Shown in pieces: positions 48,504 through 57,700 of a stretch of 64,000 nucleotides of DNA. The position numbers were made by a program, and so were the translations under genes. Where the stretch lies: the NCBI GenBank assembly GCA_046297455.1, contig JBKBIT010000010.1, positions 62,001-126,000 on the forward strand. The letters run 5' to 3'. The stretch's first letter is position 1. Every line of letters starts with the position of its first letter. The notes below the pieces were generated by a model. It worked only from the letters and a program-made list of their open reading frames with translations. It ran no database searches and was not told the origin of the DNA. Source of the stretch: ZYF759 sp046297455 (GTDB taxonomy: Bacteria > Pseudomonadota > Alphaproteobacteria > Rhizobiales > Rhizobiaceae).

Positions 48504-50479
48504 TCGGCCGCCTCCCGAACCGGTTGCGCCGCCTCGTAGTCGAAGGTGGTGGCGTCGACGATCTTGACCGTGGCGCTGATTCGACCCTTGCGCCCGTCCT
48601 CGTAGGTCACCTCGGTGGAAACATATTTCTCGTTCGAGCCGTCATAAAGCGCCTCGATCAGCTCGCCGTAGCGTTCGGCGATGTAGGAGCGCCGCACCTT
48701 CTGGGTGCGAGTCAGTTCGCCGTCGTCGGCATCCAGTTCCTTGTGCAGGATCAGGAACCGATGGACCTGCGAGGCGGCCATCATCGGTTCCGTGGCGAGA
48801 CGCCGGTTGGTCTCGTCGACATCGGCGGCGATCAGCTTGCGCACATCGGGATGCTGGGCGAGTTCCTGGTAGGAACCGTAGGCGATGTTGTGCCGTTCGG
48901 CCCAGTTGCCGACCGCCTGCAGGTCGATGTTGAGGAAAACGGCGCAATAGTCCCTGCCATCGCCGAAGGCGACCGCTTCCTTGATGTTGGGGAAGAATTT
49001 CAGCTTGTTTTCTATATATTTGGGTGCAAACAGCGCGCCCGAGGCGAGCTTGCCGACATCCTTGGCGCGATCGATGATCTTGAGCTGGCCGTCGGTGTCG
49101 AAGAAGCCGGCATCGCCCGTCTTCACGTAGCCATCCGGCGTCATCGTCTCGGCGGTTTTTTCCTCTTCCTTGTAGTAGCCGCAGAACATGCCCGGAGAGC
49201 GGAACTGGACCTCGCCATGCTCGTCGATGCGGATATCGACATTGGGCGCGGGCGGGCCGACCGTATCCGCCCTCACCTGGCCATCCTTCTGGACGGTTAC
49301 ATAGAGGAACGCCTCGGTCTGGCCGTAGAGCTGCTTGAGATTGATGCCGAGCGACCGGAAGAAGGAGAACAGGTCCGCGCCGATGGCCTCGCCCGCGGTA
49401 TAGGCGACGCGGATCTTCGACAGGCCGAGCACGTTCTTCAGCGGGCCGTAGACCAGCGCCTCGCCCAGCGCATAGTTCAGGCGCGCAAAAAGCGGCACCG
49501 GGCGCTTTTCCAGGATCGCCTCGCCGTGGCGACGCGCGACGTCGATATAGTAGTCGAACATCCTGCGCTTCAGCCGCCCGGCATCCTCCATGCGGATGGT
49601 GACCTGGGTCAAAAGTCCCTCGAAAACACGTGGCGGGGCGAAATAGAAGCTCGGCGCGATCTCGCGCAGATCCTGCGAGACCGTCTCCTGGCTTTCAGGG
49701 CAGTTCATGCAGAAGCCGGAAACATAGCCCTGTGCATAGTTCAGATAGTGGTCGCCGACCCAGGCCAGCGGCAGATAGGCCAGCACGCTGTCGTTTTCGG
49801 TGACGCGGTCGAACGCGACCGTATCGACAGCGGCCTGCACCGCCGCGCCGGCCTTGATCATCACGCCCTTGGAACGGCCCGTGGTGCCGGAAGTGTAGAG
49901 CATGATGGAGATGTCGTCTCCGCTGCCTGCGGCGATGCCCGCTTCCCATTGTGCCGCCAGACCAGGATCGGCAGCGAGTGCGGCCCGGCCGGCCTCCTGC
50001 AGGACGGCGAAGTCGTGCAGACCGGTATGGTCGTAATCGCGCATGCCGCGCGGCTCGTCATAGATGACCTGTTCGAGCGAAGGGATCTTTTCGCCAAAGG
50101 AGCGGACCTTGTCGACCTGTTCCTGGTCCTGCACCACCGCGAAGCGGACACCGGCATGGTCCAGCACATAGGCCATCTCCTCGGCCACCGCGTCGGCATA
50201 GACCGGCACCGGGACACCCCCGAGCGACTGGACGGCGGCAAATGTCCAGTAGAGCCGCGGCCTGTTGCCCCCGACAACGGCCACCTTATCGCCCCGTGAA
50301 AAACCAAGCCCGCGTAGACCCAGCGCGAACGCGCGAACCTCGTCGAACTGCTCGGCCCAGGTCCAGCTCTGCCAGATGCCGAATTCCTTGTGGCGCATGG
50401 CGGGGCGATCCGCGAACCGCCGTGCGTTCAGCGCAAGGAACTTCGGAAATGTATCAAGAACGGTGTCAGCTCTCGCCAA
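48500..50479 (-). CDS. AMP-forming long-chain acyl-CoA synthetase, second locus
   Basis: A 659-residue ANL-family ligase. The P-loop is YTSGTTGRSKGVMIK. LKQLYGQTEAFLYVTVQ is the A5 region, GYVKTGDAGFFDTDGQLKIIDRAKDVGKLASGALFAPKYIENKLKFFPNIKEAVAFG the hinge and C-domain. It differs from the first-locus enzyme and lacks the usual GGKNITP segment, having GKLASGALF instead, as in the FadD-like group found with LIV transporters. I place the start at the TTG at 50479, because GGAGGGAGG lies eight bases upstream and DTVLDTFPKFLALNARRF is the normal family beginning; a TTG at 50527 would add 16 residues. First gene of the operon, coupled to livG. Confidence 0.88.
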   Translation of the reverse strand: MARADTVLDTFPKFLALNARRFADRPAMRHKEFGIWQSWTWAEQFDEVRAFALGLRGLGFSRGDKVAVVGGNRPRLYWTFAAVQSLGGVPVPVYADAVAEEMAYVLDHAGVRFAVVQDQEQVDKVRSFGEKIPSLEQVIYDEPRGMRDYDHTGLHDFAVLQEAGRAALAADPGLAAQWEAGIAAGSGDDISIMLYTSGTTGRSKGVMIKAGAAVQAAVDTVAFDRVTENDSVLAYLPLAWVGDHYLNYAQGYVSGFCMNCPESQETVSQDLREIAPSFYFAPPRVFEGLLTQVTIRMEDAGRLKRRMFDYYIDVARRHGEAILEKRPVPLFARLNYALGEALVYGPLKNVLGLSKIRVAYTAGEAIGADLFSFFRSLGINLKQLYGQTEAFLYVTVQKDGQVRADTVGPPAPNVDIRIDEHGEVQFRSPGMFCGYYKEEEKTAETMTPDGYVKTGDAGFFDTDGQLKIIDRAKDVGKLASGALFAPKYIENKLKFFPNIKEAVAFGDGRDYCAVFLNIDLQAVGNWAERHNIAYGSYQELAQHPDVRKLIAADVDETNRRLATEPMMAASQVHRFLILHKELDADDGELTRTQKVRRSYIAERYGELIEALYDGSNEKYVSTEVTYEDGRKGRISATVKIVDATTFDYEAAQPVREAAE

Positions 50480-50556
50480 ACCCGCAACCTCCCTCCGGGC
50501 ATCAAAGGCTCGCCCAGACTCCTCCAATGAAACCGTTGTCCGGCTTCTTCTTTATG

Positions 50557-50574
50557 TTTCACGATTTTTCACGA
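50557..50574. repeat. Direct repeats in the second-locus promoter region
   Basis: TTTCACGA occurs at 50557-50564 and again at 50567-50574, exactly one helical turn apart. They lie about 80 bases before the acyl-CoA synthetase start and inside the 228-base gap to the Crp/Fnr gene. A good candidate for an activator or repressor site; it is not a typical Crp/Fnr palindrome. Confidence 0.45.
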
Positions 50575-50707
50575 AAAAGGCCCCGCGATCAACAAGCTGC
50601 TTGACAGACACGGGCGCAGATTGTTGGTTTGGTGAGGGCCTGTGCATATTCGCCGGACCACACTCCCCAAAACCAGAAAAAAACTTACGCGCGCCAAGGT
50701 TGCGCGC

Positions 50708-51382
50708 TCAGGCCTCGTAGGTCATCAGCGCCGCGGGATCGAGCGCGACGATGCGCTCATGCTCGACGCGAATGAGGCCCTCTTCCTCAAGGCTGCGCAG
50801 GCTCTTGTTGACGCTCTGCCGGGATAATCCCGCAAGCAGCGCCAGTTCTTCCTGACTGATCTCGATTTCGGATCGGACGCCTGGATAGAGCACGGGGTTG
50901 AAGAACCAGGACAGATTGCGTGCCACCCTCTCCTTGGGCGTCAGGATGCGGTCATATTCGATGGTGGCGATGAACTGGCCCATGCGCTCGTTGAGCTGAC
51001 GCACCAGGAAGCGGTTGAAGCCGACGCTGTTTTCGAAGAGCCACATGAAGGTGGCGCGCGGCATCATGGCCAGCCGGGTCTCGCGCAAGGCGACAATGTC
51101 GTATCGTCGCGGCTCGTCCTTGAGCACCGAGCCCTCGCCAAACCAGCTGCCGGCAGCGGTGCCGGCGAAGGTCATGGCCTTGCCTTCACGGGAGATGGCG
51201 CTGATCTTGGCGATGCCGGAGATGACGCCGGTCCAGTAGGGCAGCCGGTCGCCGCGATGGCAGATGTAGGCACCCTTGCCAAAGCTCCTCTCGACCAGGC
51301 CGCGCCTTGCCCTGTCAAGTTCGTCTGGCGTCAGTTCGCCGGCCCAGATCGCCTCGGCCGCAATATCCTGTTTCTCGCGCAT
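50708..51382 (-). CDS. Crp/Fnr family transcriptional regulator
   Basis: A 224-residue regulator. The cyclic-nucleotide-like beta-roll is at about 30-140 (GAYICHRGDRLPYWTGVISGIAKISAISREGKAMTFAGTAAGSWFGEGSVLKDEPRRYDIVAL). The dimer helix and a Crp-type winged HTH follow (EIEISQEELALLAGLSRQSVNKSLRSLEEEGLIRVE). No N-terminal cysteine cluster is seen, so it is not an oxygen-sensing Fnr. It is upstream of and codirectional with the acyl-CoA synthetase/LIV operon and may control it, or the neighbouring FeeM-like gene. Effector unknown. Confidence 0.9.
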   Translation of the reverse strand: MREKQDIAAEAIWAGELTPDELDRARRGLVERSFGKGAYICHRGDRLPYWTGVISGIAKISAISREGKAMTFAGTAAGSWFGEGSVLKDEPRRYDIVALRETRLAMMPRATFMWLFENSVGFNRFLVRQLNERMGQFIATIEYDRILTPKERVARNLSWFFNPVLYPGVRSEIEISQEELALLAGLSRQSVNKSLRSLEEEGLIRVEHERIVALDPAALMTYEA

Positions 51383-51481
51383 CGCTCACCGGATAGGCGG
51401 GGTCGCTCGATCCCCGCCCCTGCCCCGCTTATGGACGCAAGGGCGCGCCAAGACAAGGCAAACAGGTGCGGCCAAAACGGC

Positions 51482-52264
51482 TCAGGCGGCAAGCCCGGTA
51501 TAGTGGGCCGTCGGCAGCACCGTCAGCGGCGCCGGTTCGCCCATCCGCGGCGATGCGAACAGCAGCCGCCGTTCCATCGCGGTGGAGCGGAAGAACGGGA
51601 AGCGGCGCACGATGCCGGCAAGCTCCCGGGGCACATTCGAATTGTAGAGCATCACCGGAACGGTGAAGGGCGGATAGGTGCGCGGCTCACCGACCTGTTC
51701 CTGCCGGAAGACCCGCTTGTAGAAGGACGTGTGCTCGCGCCTGATGAGATTGATGCAGCCTGCGGTCTCGAAATGATGGCTGGCGATGAGGGCCAGGCGA
51801 AGCGTCACGTAGGGCAGAACCTTGTGAATGCGGGTCAGCCCCGGGTCGGCGGCGAGCTGGCTGGGGTTGATGAAGGTCTCGCCCTGTTCCAGCCTCGGCT
51901 GCAGCACATCACCAAAGACCTGCATGACGGGTGCCTCGGGATGCTCCAGCGTCAGATGATGCAACCGCACCGTGCTGACCAGTTCCCCATCCACGAACAC
52001 GCCGAAACAATAGCTGTTGGGCAACTCGTCCATCGAATCGGACAACGCCTGGTCAGGCAAGTCCCCTACGAAACCGTGGGTATGGTAAGCCTTGTAGCGC
52101 AGCCGGCAGATGTCTTCGAAGTCCTCGCCGGTATCGCAGCGACGATACTCGGTTCTTTCCAGCACCGCCTGAACGGCGCGCACGAAGCTGTTCTGCTCGA
52201 CGGGGATTTCGATCTTCGGGCTGGAGACGTCCGTCTGCCCTTCGCCATGGTCTCTCGGGCTCAT
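51482..52264 (-). CDS. N-acyltransferase of the FeeM/acyl-homoserine-lactone synthase fold
   Basis: A 260-residue protein of the GNAT-like autoinducer-synthase clan (N-acyl amino acid synthase FeeM type). It has the early block CDTGEDFEDICRLRYKAYHTHGFVGD, then DSMDELPNSYCFGVFVDGELVSTVRLHHLT and a middle region with FINPSQLAADPG. Family members join a fatty acyl group from acyl carrier protein to an amino acid or homoserine lactone. No luxR gene is adjacent, so quorum signalling is not shown. ATG at 52264 has GGGAG seven bases upstream; ATGs at 52270 and 52285 are alternatives. It lies 99 bases upstream of the Crp/Fnr gene in the same direction. Confidence 0.7.
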   Translation of the reverse strand: MSPRDHGEGQTDVSSPKIEIPVEQNSFVRAVQAVLERTEYRRCDTGEDFEDICRLRYKAYHTHGFVGDLPDQALSDSMDELPNSYCFGVFVDGELVSTVRLHHLTLEHPEAPVMQVFGDVLQPRLEQGETFINPSQLAADPGLTRIHKVLPYVTLRLALIASHHFETAGCINLIRREHTSFYKRVFRQEQVGEPRTYPPFTVPVMLYNSNVPRELAGIVRRFPFFRSTAMERRLLFASPRMGEPAPLTVLPTAHYTGLAA

Positions 52265-52378
52265 CCGCATACTCCCACTCTCCATGAGTGAAGGATAGCG
52301 ACGCCCCAAAACTTAGCAAACGATTAAAATGCCGTAGAACGATTAACCTGATGTTAACCTTAATGATTGGCCGCCCCA

Positions 52379-54679
52379 CTACAGGCTGTGGATGGCTCTC
52401 GGCTCACGCGTGAAGGGCCAGACGACACTGGACATGGTTTCGATTCCCGAAGCGCTGAGCGAAGCGCCGAACAGGAATCCCTGCGCATAATCGGGCTTCA
52501 CTTCGGCATTCAGGACCTTGAGCTGTTCGAAGCTTTCCACGCCTTCGATGGTCACCGCCAGGCCGAGGGTTCGCGACAGGCCGACAATGCCCTTAAGGAG
52601 ATCGAGCGAACGCTGGTTGCTGGCAATGTCGTCGATGAAGGTGCGATCGACCTTGATCTTGTCGAGCGGAAGGATCTGCAGGTAGCCGAGACTGGAATAA
52701 CCCGTCCCGAAATCATCCAGCGCGATGCGAACACCCAGTGCCTTGAGGTCACCGATAACCTGGATCGTCGACGACTTGTCGTCCAGCACCGCGGTCTCGG
52801 TGACTTCAACTTCCAGTCGGTCCGGCCGGAGCCCGTGACGGTCCAGAATGTCGGCGATCTTGCCGACGATGCTGCTGTCCTTGAAGTCTTTTGCCGAGAG
52901 ATTGACCGAGATGCCGATATGGTCGGGCCATTTGGCGCATTCGGCGCAGGCCTTGTCGAGAATGAAGGAGCTGATTTCACCCACCACGCCCATTTCCTCG
53001 GCCAGCGGGATGAAGACGGCCGGCGAGATGGGACCGAATTCGGGGTGATCCCAGCGGCACAGAGCCTCGCAGCTTTCCATGCGCATGGTCTGCATCGAGA
53101 TGATCGGCTGGAATGCCGCCCGCAAGCTGCCCGTTTCGATGGCCGCGCGCAGATCCGCCTTCAAGGTCTGGCGATTGCGGAAGGCCTCGTCCATCGCGCC
53201 TTCGAACAGGCGCCAGCCATTCTTGCCGCGTTCCTTGGCGTTGTAGAGCGCCAGGTCGGCCTTCACCATCATGGCCTCGACATCGAAACAGCCGGCGCGC
53301 CCCAACACGCCGCCGGCGCTGAGCTGGACGCGGATGCTGTTGCCGGCAATATCGAAATTGCCCGTCATTTCACCGAAGATGCGCTCCATCGTGTTGGTGA
53401 AGTCCACCGGGCGTTCGACCTCGTCGAAATACATGGTGAACTCGTCGCCACCGAAACGGCCCACAACGACACCTTCCGGCGCAAGCTCGGCGAGCTTTTG
53501 CGCCACGGCGACGATCAGGCCGTCCCCGACCGCATGGCCAAGCGTGTCATTGATGCTCTTGAAGTCGTCGAGGTCGAAGATCACCAGGCCGCACAGGCGC
53601 TGGGCATCGCCCTTGGCGACCATATCGACCAGCATCTCGTTGAAATAGGCGCGGTTGGGCAGCCCGGTCAGGCTGTCGTAGCGGGCCATGTACCGGATCC
53701 GCTCCTCGGACTTCACGCGCTGGGTGACCTCCTCGAAGGTGATCACGCCGAGATCGTTGGTGCCGGGGCGTGCGGTGAACTCGAAATAGCGCTGGTCGGA
53801 CAGAGGAACGAGCAATTTGCGGTCGCCCGTCTGGCTGAGCCCCGAGGAAAGCTGCATCTCGATGTCCTGGGAATCGGCTGCGTCGATCACGCCCGAAGCG
53901 ACGGCGCGGCGAAACAGGGCGCGAAGCGATCTACCCAGCATCTGACTGGAAGTCGCATAGCCCAGAAGCCGCGCGGCCTCGGCATTCGCCACCACAACGC
54001 GACCCTCGTTGGACAGCATGATGAGGCCGTGCGCCATCGTGTTGAGCGCCCAGTCGAAGCGGCGGGCAAGATACGTTGCCTTCTTTTCTTCGGTGATGGC
54101 GGCGAACAGGACCGTGCGCACGGTCTTGGCCATCTGCACGGCGATGACGAGGAACGGCACCATCATCAGGCCGAGAACGAAATAGTTCAGGTCGCCCCGC
54201 ATCATCCACCCGGCGCCGATGGGCAGGATGACGCCTATCGAGAGGATCAGGACGATCGTCCGCGAACCATAGTTGCGACCGACAATGGTCATGCCGGCTG
54301 ACAGGAAGACGGCCACGGCCGCGACCTCGCCGAACTGGTCTGGCACCAGATAAATGGCGGTGAAGCTGAATGCGCCTGCAGCAAGGCTCTGAACCAGCGT
54401 ACCGGCCAGGAAGACCCGTTCCCACTGCTTTGCGGACGTCTTGTCGGTGACGACCTCGCCGCGCTTGGCCCAGAGAGCCGTCGCATAGCGCAGCATACCG
54501 GACAGAACCAGACCAAGTCCGAGCGCGAGATAGACGGGTTCGCCCGAGGAACGGTAGACCAGCAGCGCCATGACGCCCTGACAGGCCGCGCCCAGGATCA
54601 GGATATGGGCGTCCTTGAACAGGGACCGAACGAAACCGACGTAGATCTCTTCCGGTATTTGGGATCGGGTCTGTGACAC
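52379..54679 (-). CDS. Membrane GGDEF-EAL c-di-GMP protein
   Basis: A 766-residue sensor. An N-terminal block of about six helices (HILILGAACQGVMALLVY to FVLGLMMVPFLVIAVQM, residues 25-190) is a MASE-like membrane sensor. A PAS-like domain is at about 210-320 (FDWALNTMAHGLIMLSNEGRVVVANAEAARLLGY). GGDEF is intact at 410-414, with DSLTGLPNRAYF. The EAL domain has CEALCRW, NLSAKDF, EVEVTETAVLDD, ALDDFGTGYSSLGYL and KVDRTFIDDI, so both domains look active. The start is GTG at 54679, the only codon that fits the frame. It is codirectional with the IorAB gene upstream. Confidence 0.9.
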   Translation of the reverse strand: MSQTRSQIPEEIYVGFVRSLFKDAHILILGAACQGVMALLVYRSSGEPVYLALGLGLVLSGMLRYATALWAKRGEVVTDKTSAKQWERVFLAGTLVQSLAAGAFSFTAIYLVPDQFGEVAAVAVFLSAGMTIVGRNYGSRTIVLILSIGVILPIGAGWMMRGDLNYFVLGLMMVPFLVIAVQMAKTVRTVLFAAITEEKKATYLARRFDWALNTMAHGLIMLSNEGRVVVANAEAARLLGYATSSQMLGRSLRALFRRAVASGVIDAADSQDIEMQLSSGLSQTGDRKLLVPLSDQRYFEFTARPGTNDLGVITFEEVTQRVKSEERIRYMARYDSLTGLPNRAYFNEMLVDMVAKGDAQRLCGLVIFDLDDFKSINDTLGHAVGDGLIVAVAQKLAELAPEGVVVGRFGGDEFTMYFDEVERPVDFTNTMERIFGEMTGNFDIAGNSIRVQLSAGGVLGRAGCFDVEAMMVKADLALYNAKERGKNGWRLFEGAMDEAFRNRQTLKADLRAAIETGSLRAAFQPIISMQTMRMESCEALCRWDHPEFGPISPAVFIPLAEEMGVVGEISSFILDKACAECAKWPDHIGISVNLSAKDFKDSSIVGKIADILDRHGLRPDRLEVEVTETAVLDDKSSTIQVIGDLKALGVRIALDDFGTGYSSLGYLQILPLDKIKVDRTFIDDIASNQRSLDLLKGIVGLSRTLGLAVTIEGVESFEQLKVLNAEVKPDYAQGFLFGASLSASGIETMSSVVWPFTREPRAIHSL

Positions 54680-54748
54680 TGTCTCATCCGCACGGGTAAA
54701 CGTGACAGTCCCACAAGGCCATTAATAAAGTTTTATCTGCCCCCGGAC

Positions 54749-57700
54749 CTATTCCGCTGCCTGCAGGACCGGTTTCTCGCCCTCCTGCAGCCGCTGCAGC
54801 AAACGAACACGCTCGGCGGACGCTTTCTCGGCATTGGCATGCTTGACGTGACCGAAGCCCCGGATGAGCGCAGGCACCGACAGAAGCGCCGCGGCCGCCT
54901 CGATCTGGCCCGGCGCAAGCCTGGCACGAACCAGTTCGAGATCGGCCTCGTAGTCGGCCAGGAGCTTGCGCTCCATGCGCCGTTCCGCCGTGTAGCCGAA
55001 CAGGTCGAGCGCGGTGCCGCGCAGCCTCCTGAACCTGGCCAGAATGCCGAAACCGGTCATCATCCAGCCGCCGAAGCGCGATTTTCGCGGCTTGCCGTCG
55101 GAGCCGACGCGGCCGAGGATGGGCGGGGCGAGGTGGAACTCGAGCCGGTCGTAGCTTTCGAACTCGGCGGAAAGCTGCTTCTGGAAGGCGCCATCGGTGT
55201 AGAGCCGGGCCACCTCGTATTCGTCCTTGATCGCCATCAGCTTGAAGAGGTTGCGGGCTGCCGCCTCCGAAACCGCCGTCGAGCCTGGCACGGCCTTGTC
55301 TTCTGCCTCGCGGATTGAAGCCACGCGTTCCCGGTAGCGCTGCGCGTATGCCGCGTCCTGGTAGGAGGTGAGGAAGGCGGCGCGCTTTTCCACGATCTCC
55401 TCCAGCGTGTCGGCAAGCGACGGACGTCCGCCACCGCCGGCGCGCTCGACCAGTGCCCGCACCGTCTCGGGATCGTGGGCGGCGCGGCGCCCCCAGCGGA
55501 AGGCGGCGAGGTTCATGGCGACCGCCTGGCCGTTGAGCTCGATCGCCTTCTCGATCGCCTCGGCAGCAACGGGCAGCCCGCCCTGCTGATGGGCAAAACC
55601 GAGCAGGAACATGTTGGCGCCGAGCGAATTGCCGAACAGCGCCGACGCGGTGCGCGTGGCGTCGAAGAAATGCGCCTGGCCCTCGCCGGCGGCGGCGCGG
55701 ATCGCCTTCTTGATACGTTCCGTCGGCAGCGAGAAATCGGCCGAGCGCGCGAAATCGCCGGGCATCACTTCCGCCGTGTTGGCGATGAACAGCGTCTCGC
55801 CCTCGCGCACGGCCGACAACACCTTCTTGTTGCCGGATACGACGAGGTCGCAGCCGAGCACGAGGTCGGCCTTGCCGGCCGACACACGGATCGCGGCGAT
55901 CTTTTCCGGGCTTTCGGCAATGCGGATATGGCTGAACACCGCCCCGCCCTTCTGCGCCAGCCCGGCCATGTCGATGATGCCGCAGCCCTTGCCTTCCAGA
56001 TGCGCGGCCATGCCGAGGATCGCGCCGATGGTGACGACGCCGGTGCCGCCGATGCCATCCACGATGCCCGACCAGCCGGAGGAAAGCGGTGCCTGGCGCG
56101 GCGCCGGCACGCCGTCGAGCGGATCGGCCGAACCGGCAACGCCTGCCGCCTTGCGCAACTTGCCGCCATGGACGGTGACGAAGGACGGGCAGAACCCGTT
56201 GACGCAGGAGAAATCCTTGTTGCAGGACGACTGGTCGATGCGCCTCTTGCGGCCGAACTCGGTCTCGACCGGCTGCACGGAAACGCAGTTCGACTTCACG
56301 CCGCAATCGCCGCATCCCTCGCAGACGAGCTCGTTGATGATGACGCGCCTGTCCGGATCAGGGAAGGTGCCGCGCTTGCGGCGGCGGCGCTTCTCGGCCG
56401 CGCAGGTCTGGTCGTAGAGCAGCACCGACACGCCCTTCACCTCGCGCAGCTCGCGCTGGACGGCGTCGAGATCGTCGCGGTGGTGAACCGTGGCGCCGGC
56501 GGGGAATTCGGCCTTGCCGGCATATTTTTCCGGCTCGTCGGTGACGATGGCAATGCGGTCGACACCTTCGGCGCGCACCTGGCGAGCGATCATGTCGACG
56601 GTGAGCGCGCCTTCGTGCGGCTGACCGCCGGTCATGGCGACAGCGTCGTTGTAAAGGATCTTGTAGGTGACGTTGGCGCCCGAGGCGAGCGCGAAACGCA
56701 GGGCAAGCGAGCCGGAGTGGTTGTAGGTGCCGTCGCCCAGATTCTGGAAGATGTGCTCGCGCTTGGAGAACGGGGCCTGACCGACCCATTGCGCGCCCTC
56801 CCCGCCCATGGCGGTGAAGCCGACGGTGGCGCGGTCCATCCACAGCGCCATGAAGTGGCAGCCGATGCCGCCGCCGGCAATCGAGCCGTCCGGCACTTTC
56901 GTCGAGGTGTTGTGGGGGCAGCCCGAACAGAAATAGGGCGTGCGGGCGGCAACATCCTGCGTGTCGGCGAGCATGGCCTGAAACTGGCGCATCCGGTTGA
57001 CGCGCGCCGCAATCTCTTCCGATGGCCCGATGACCTTCAAGACGCGTTCGCCGATGGCGATGGCGATATCGTTCGGATCGAGCGCTCCCTGTACCGGGAA
57101 CAGCCAGTCGCCGCGCTCGTTCTTCTTGCCCACGATAACCGGCTGCATCGCGGTGCCGTAAAGATCCTCGCGCAGCTGCACCTCGATCAGCGAGCGCTTC
57201 TCCTCGACCACGATGACCGTGTCGAGACCCTTGGCGAAGTCGCGCACATGTTCGAGATCGAGCGGCCAGGGGCAGGCCACCTTGAACAGACGGATGCCCA
57301 GCTGGTTGCCGCGCGCCTCGTCGATGCCGATATCGTCCAGCGCCTGGCGCACGTCGAGATAGGATTTGCCGACGGTAATGATGCCGAGCTTGGGCTTTCG
57401 CCCGCCGGACCAGACGATGCGGTTGAGCCCGTTGGCGCGAATGAAGGCAGCGGCCGCAGCGCGCTTGTATTCGTGCAGGCGACGCTCCTGGCCGATCTGG
57501 TCGAGCTCGTGACGGATGTTCAGGCCACCGGGAGGCATGTCCATCTCGGGCAGGATGAAGTTGAATCGATCCATCGACACATCGACGGAAGCCGTTGATT
57601 CGATGTTGTCCTTCACGCATTTGATCGCCGACCAGGTGCCCGCGAAACGCGACAGGGCATAGCCATAGAGGCTGTAGTCGATCAGCTCCTGCACGCCGGC

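Noticed and set aside
48488..50299. 603-codon rightward frame opposite the second acyl-CoA synthetase
   Set aside because: Antisense shadow; no motif, and it would collide with the coupled synthetase-livG operon.
51396..51418. GGCGGGG/CCCCGCC hairpin between the Crp/Fnr and FeeM-like genes as terminator
   Set aside because: Stem of 7 bp without any T tract on either strand; too weak to call.
52367..54301. 644-codon rightward frame opposite the GGDEF-EAL gene
   Set aside because: Antisense shadow of a gene with intact GGDEF and EAL motifs.
55475..57598. 707-codon rightward frame opposite iorAB
   Set aside because: Antisense of the clearly coding IorAB frame; no recognisable domain.
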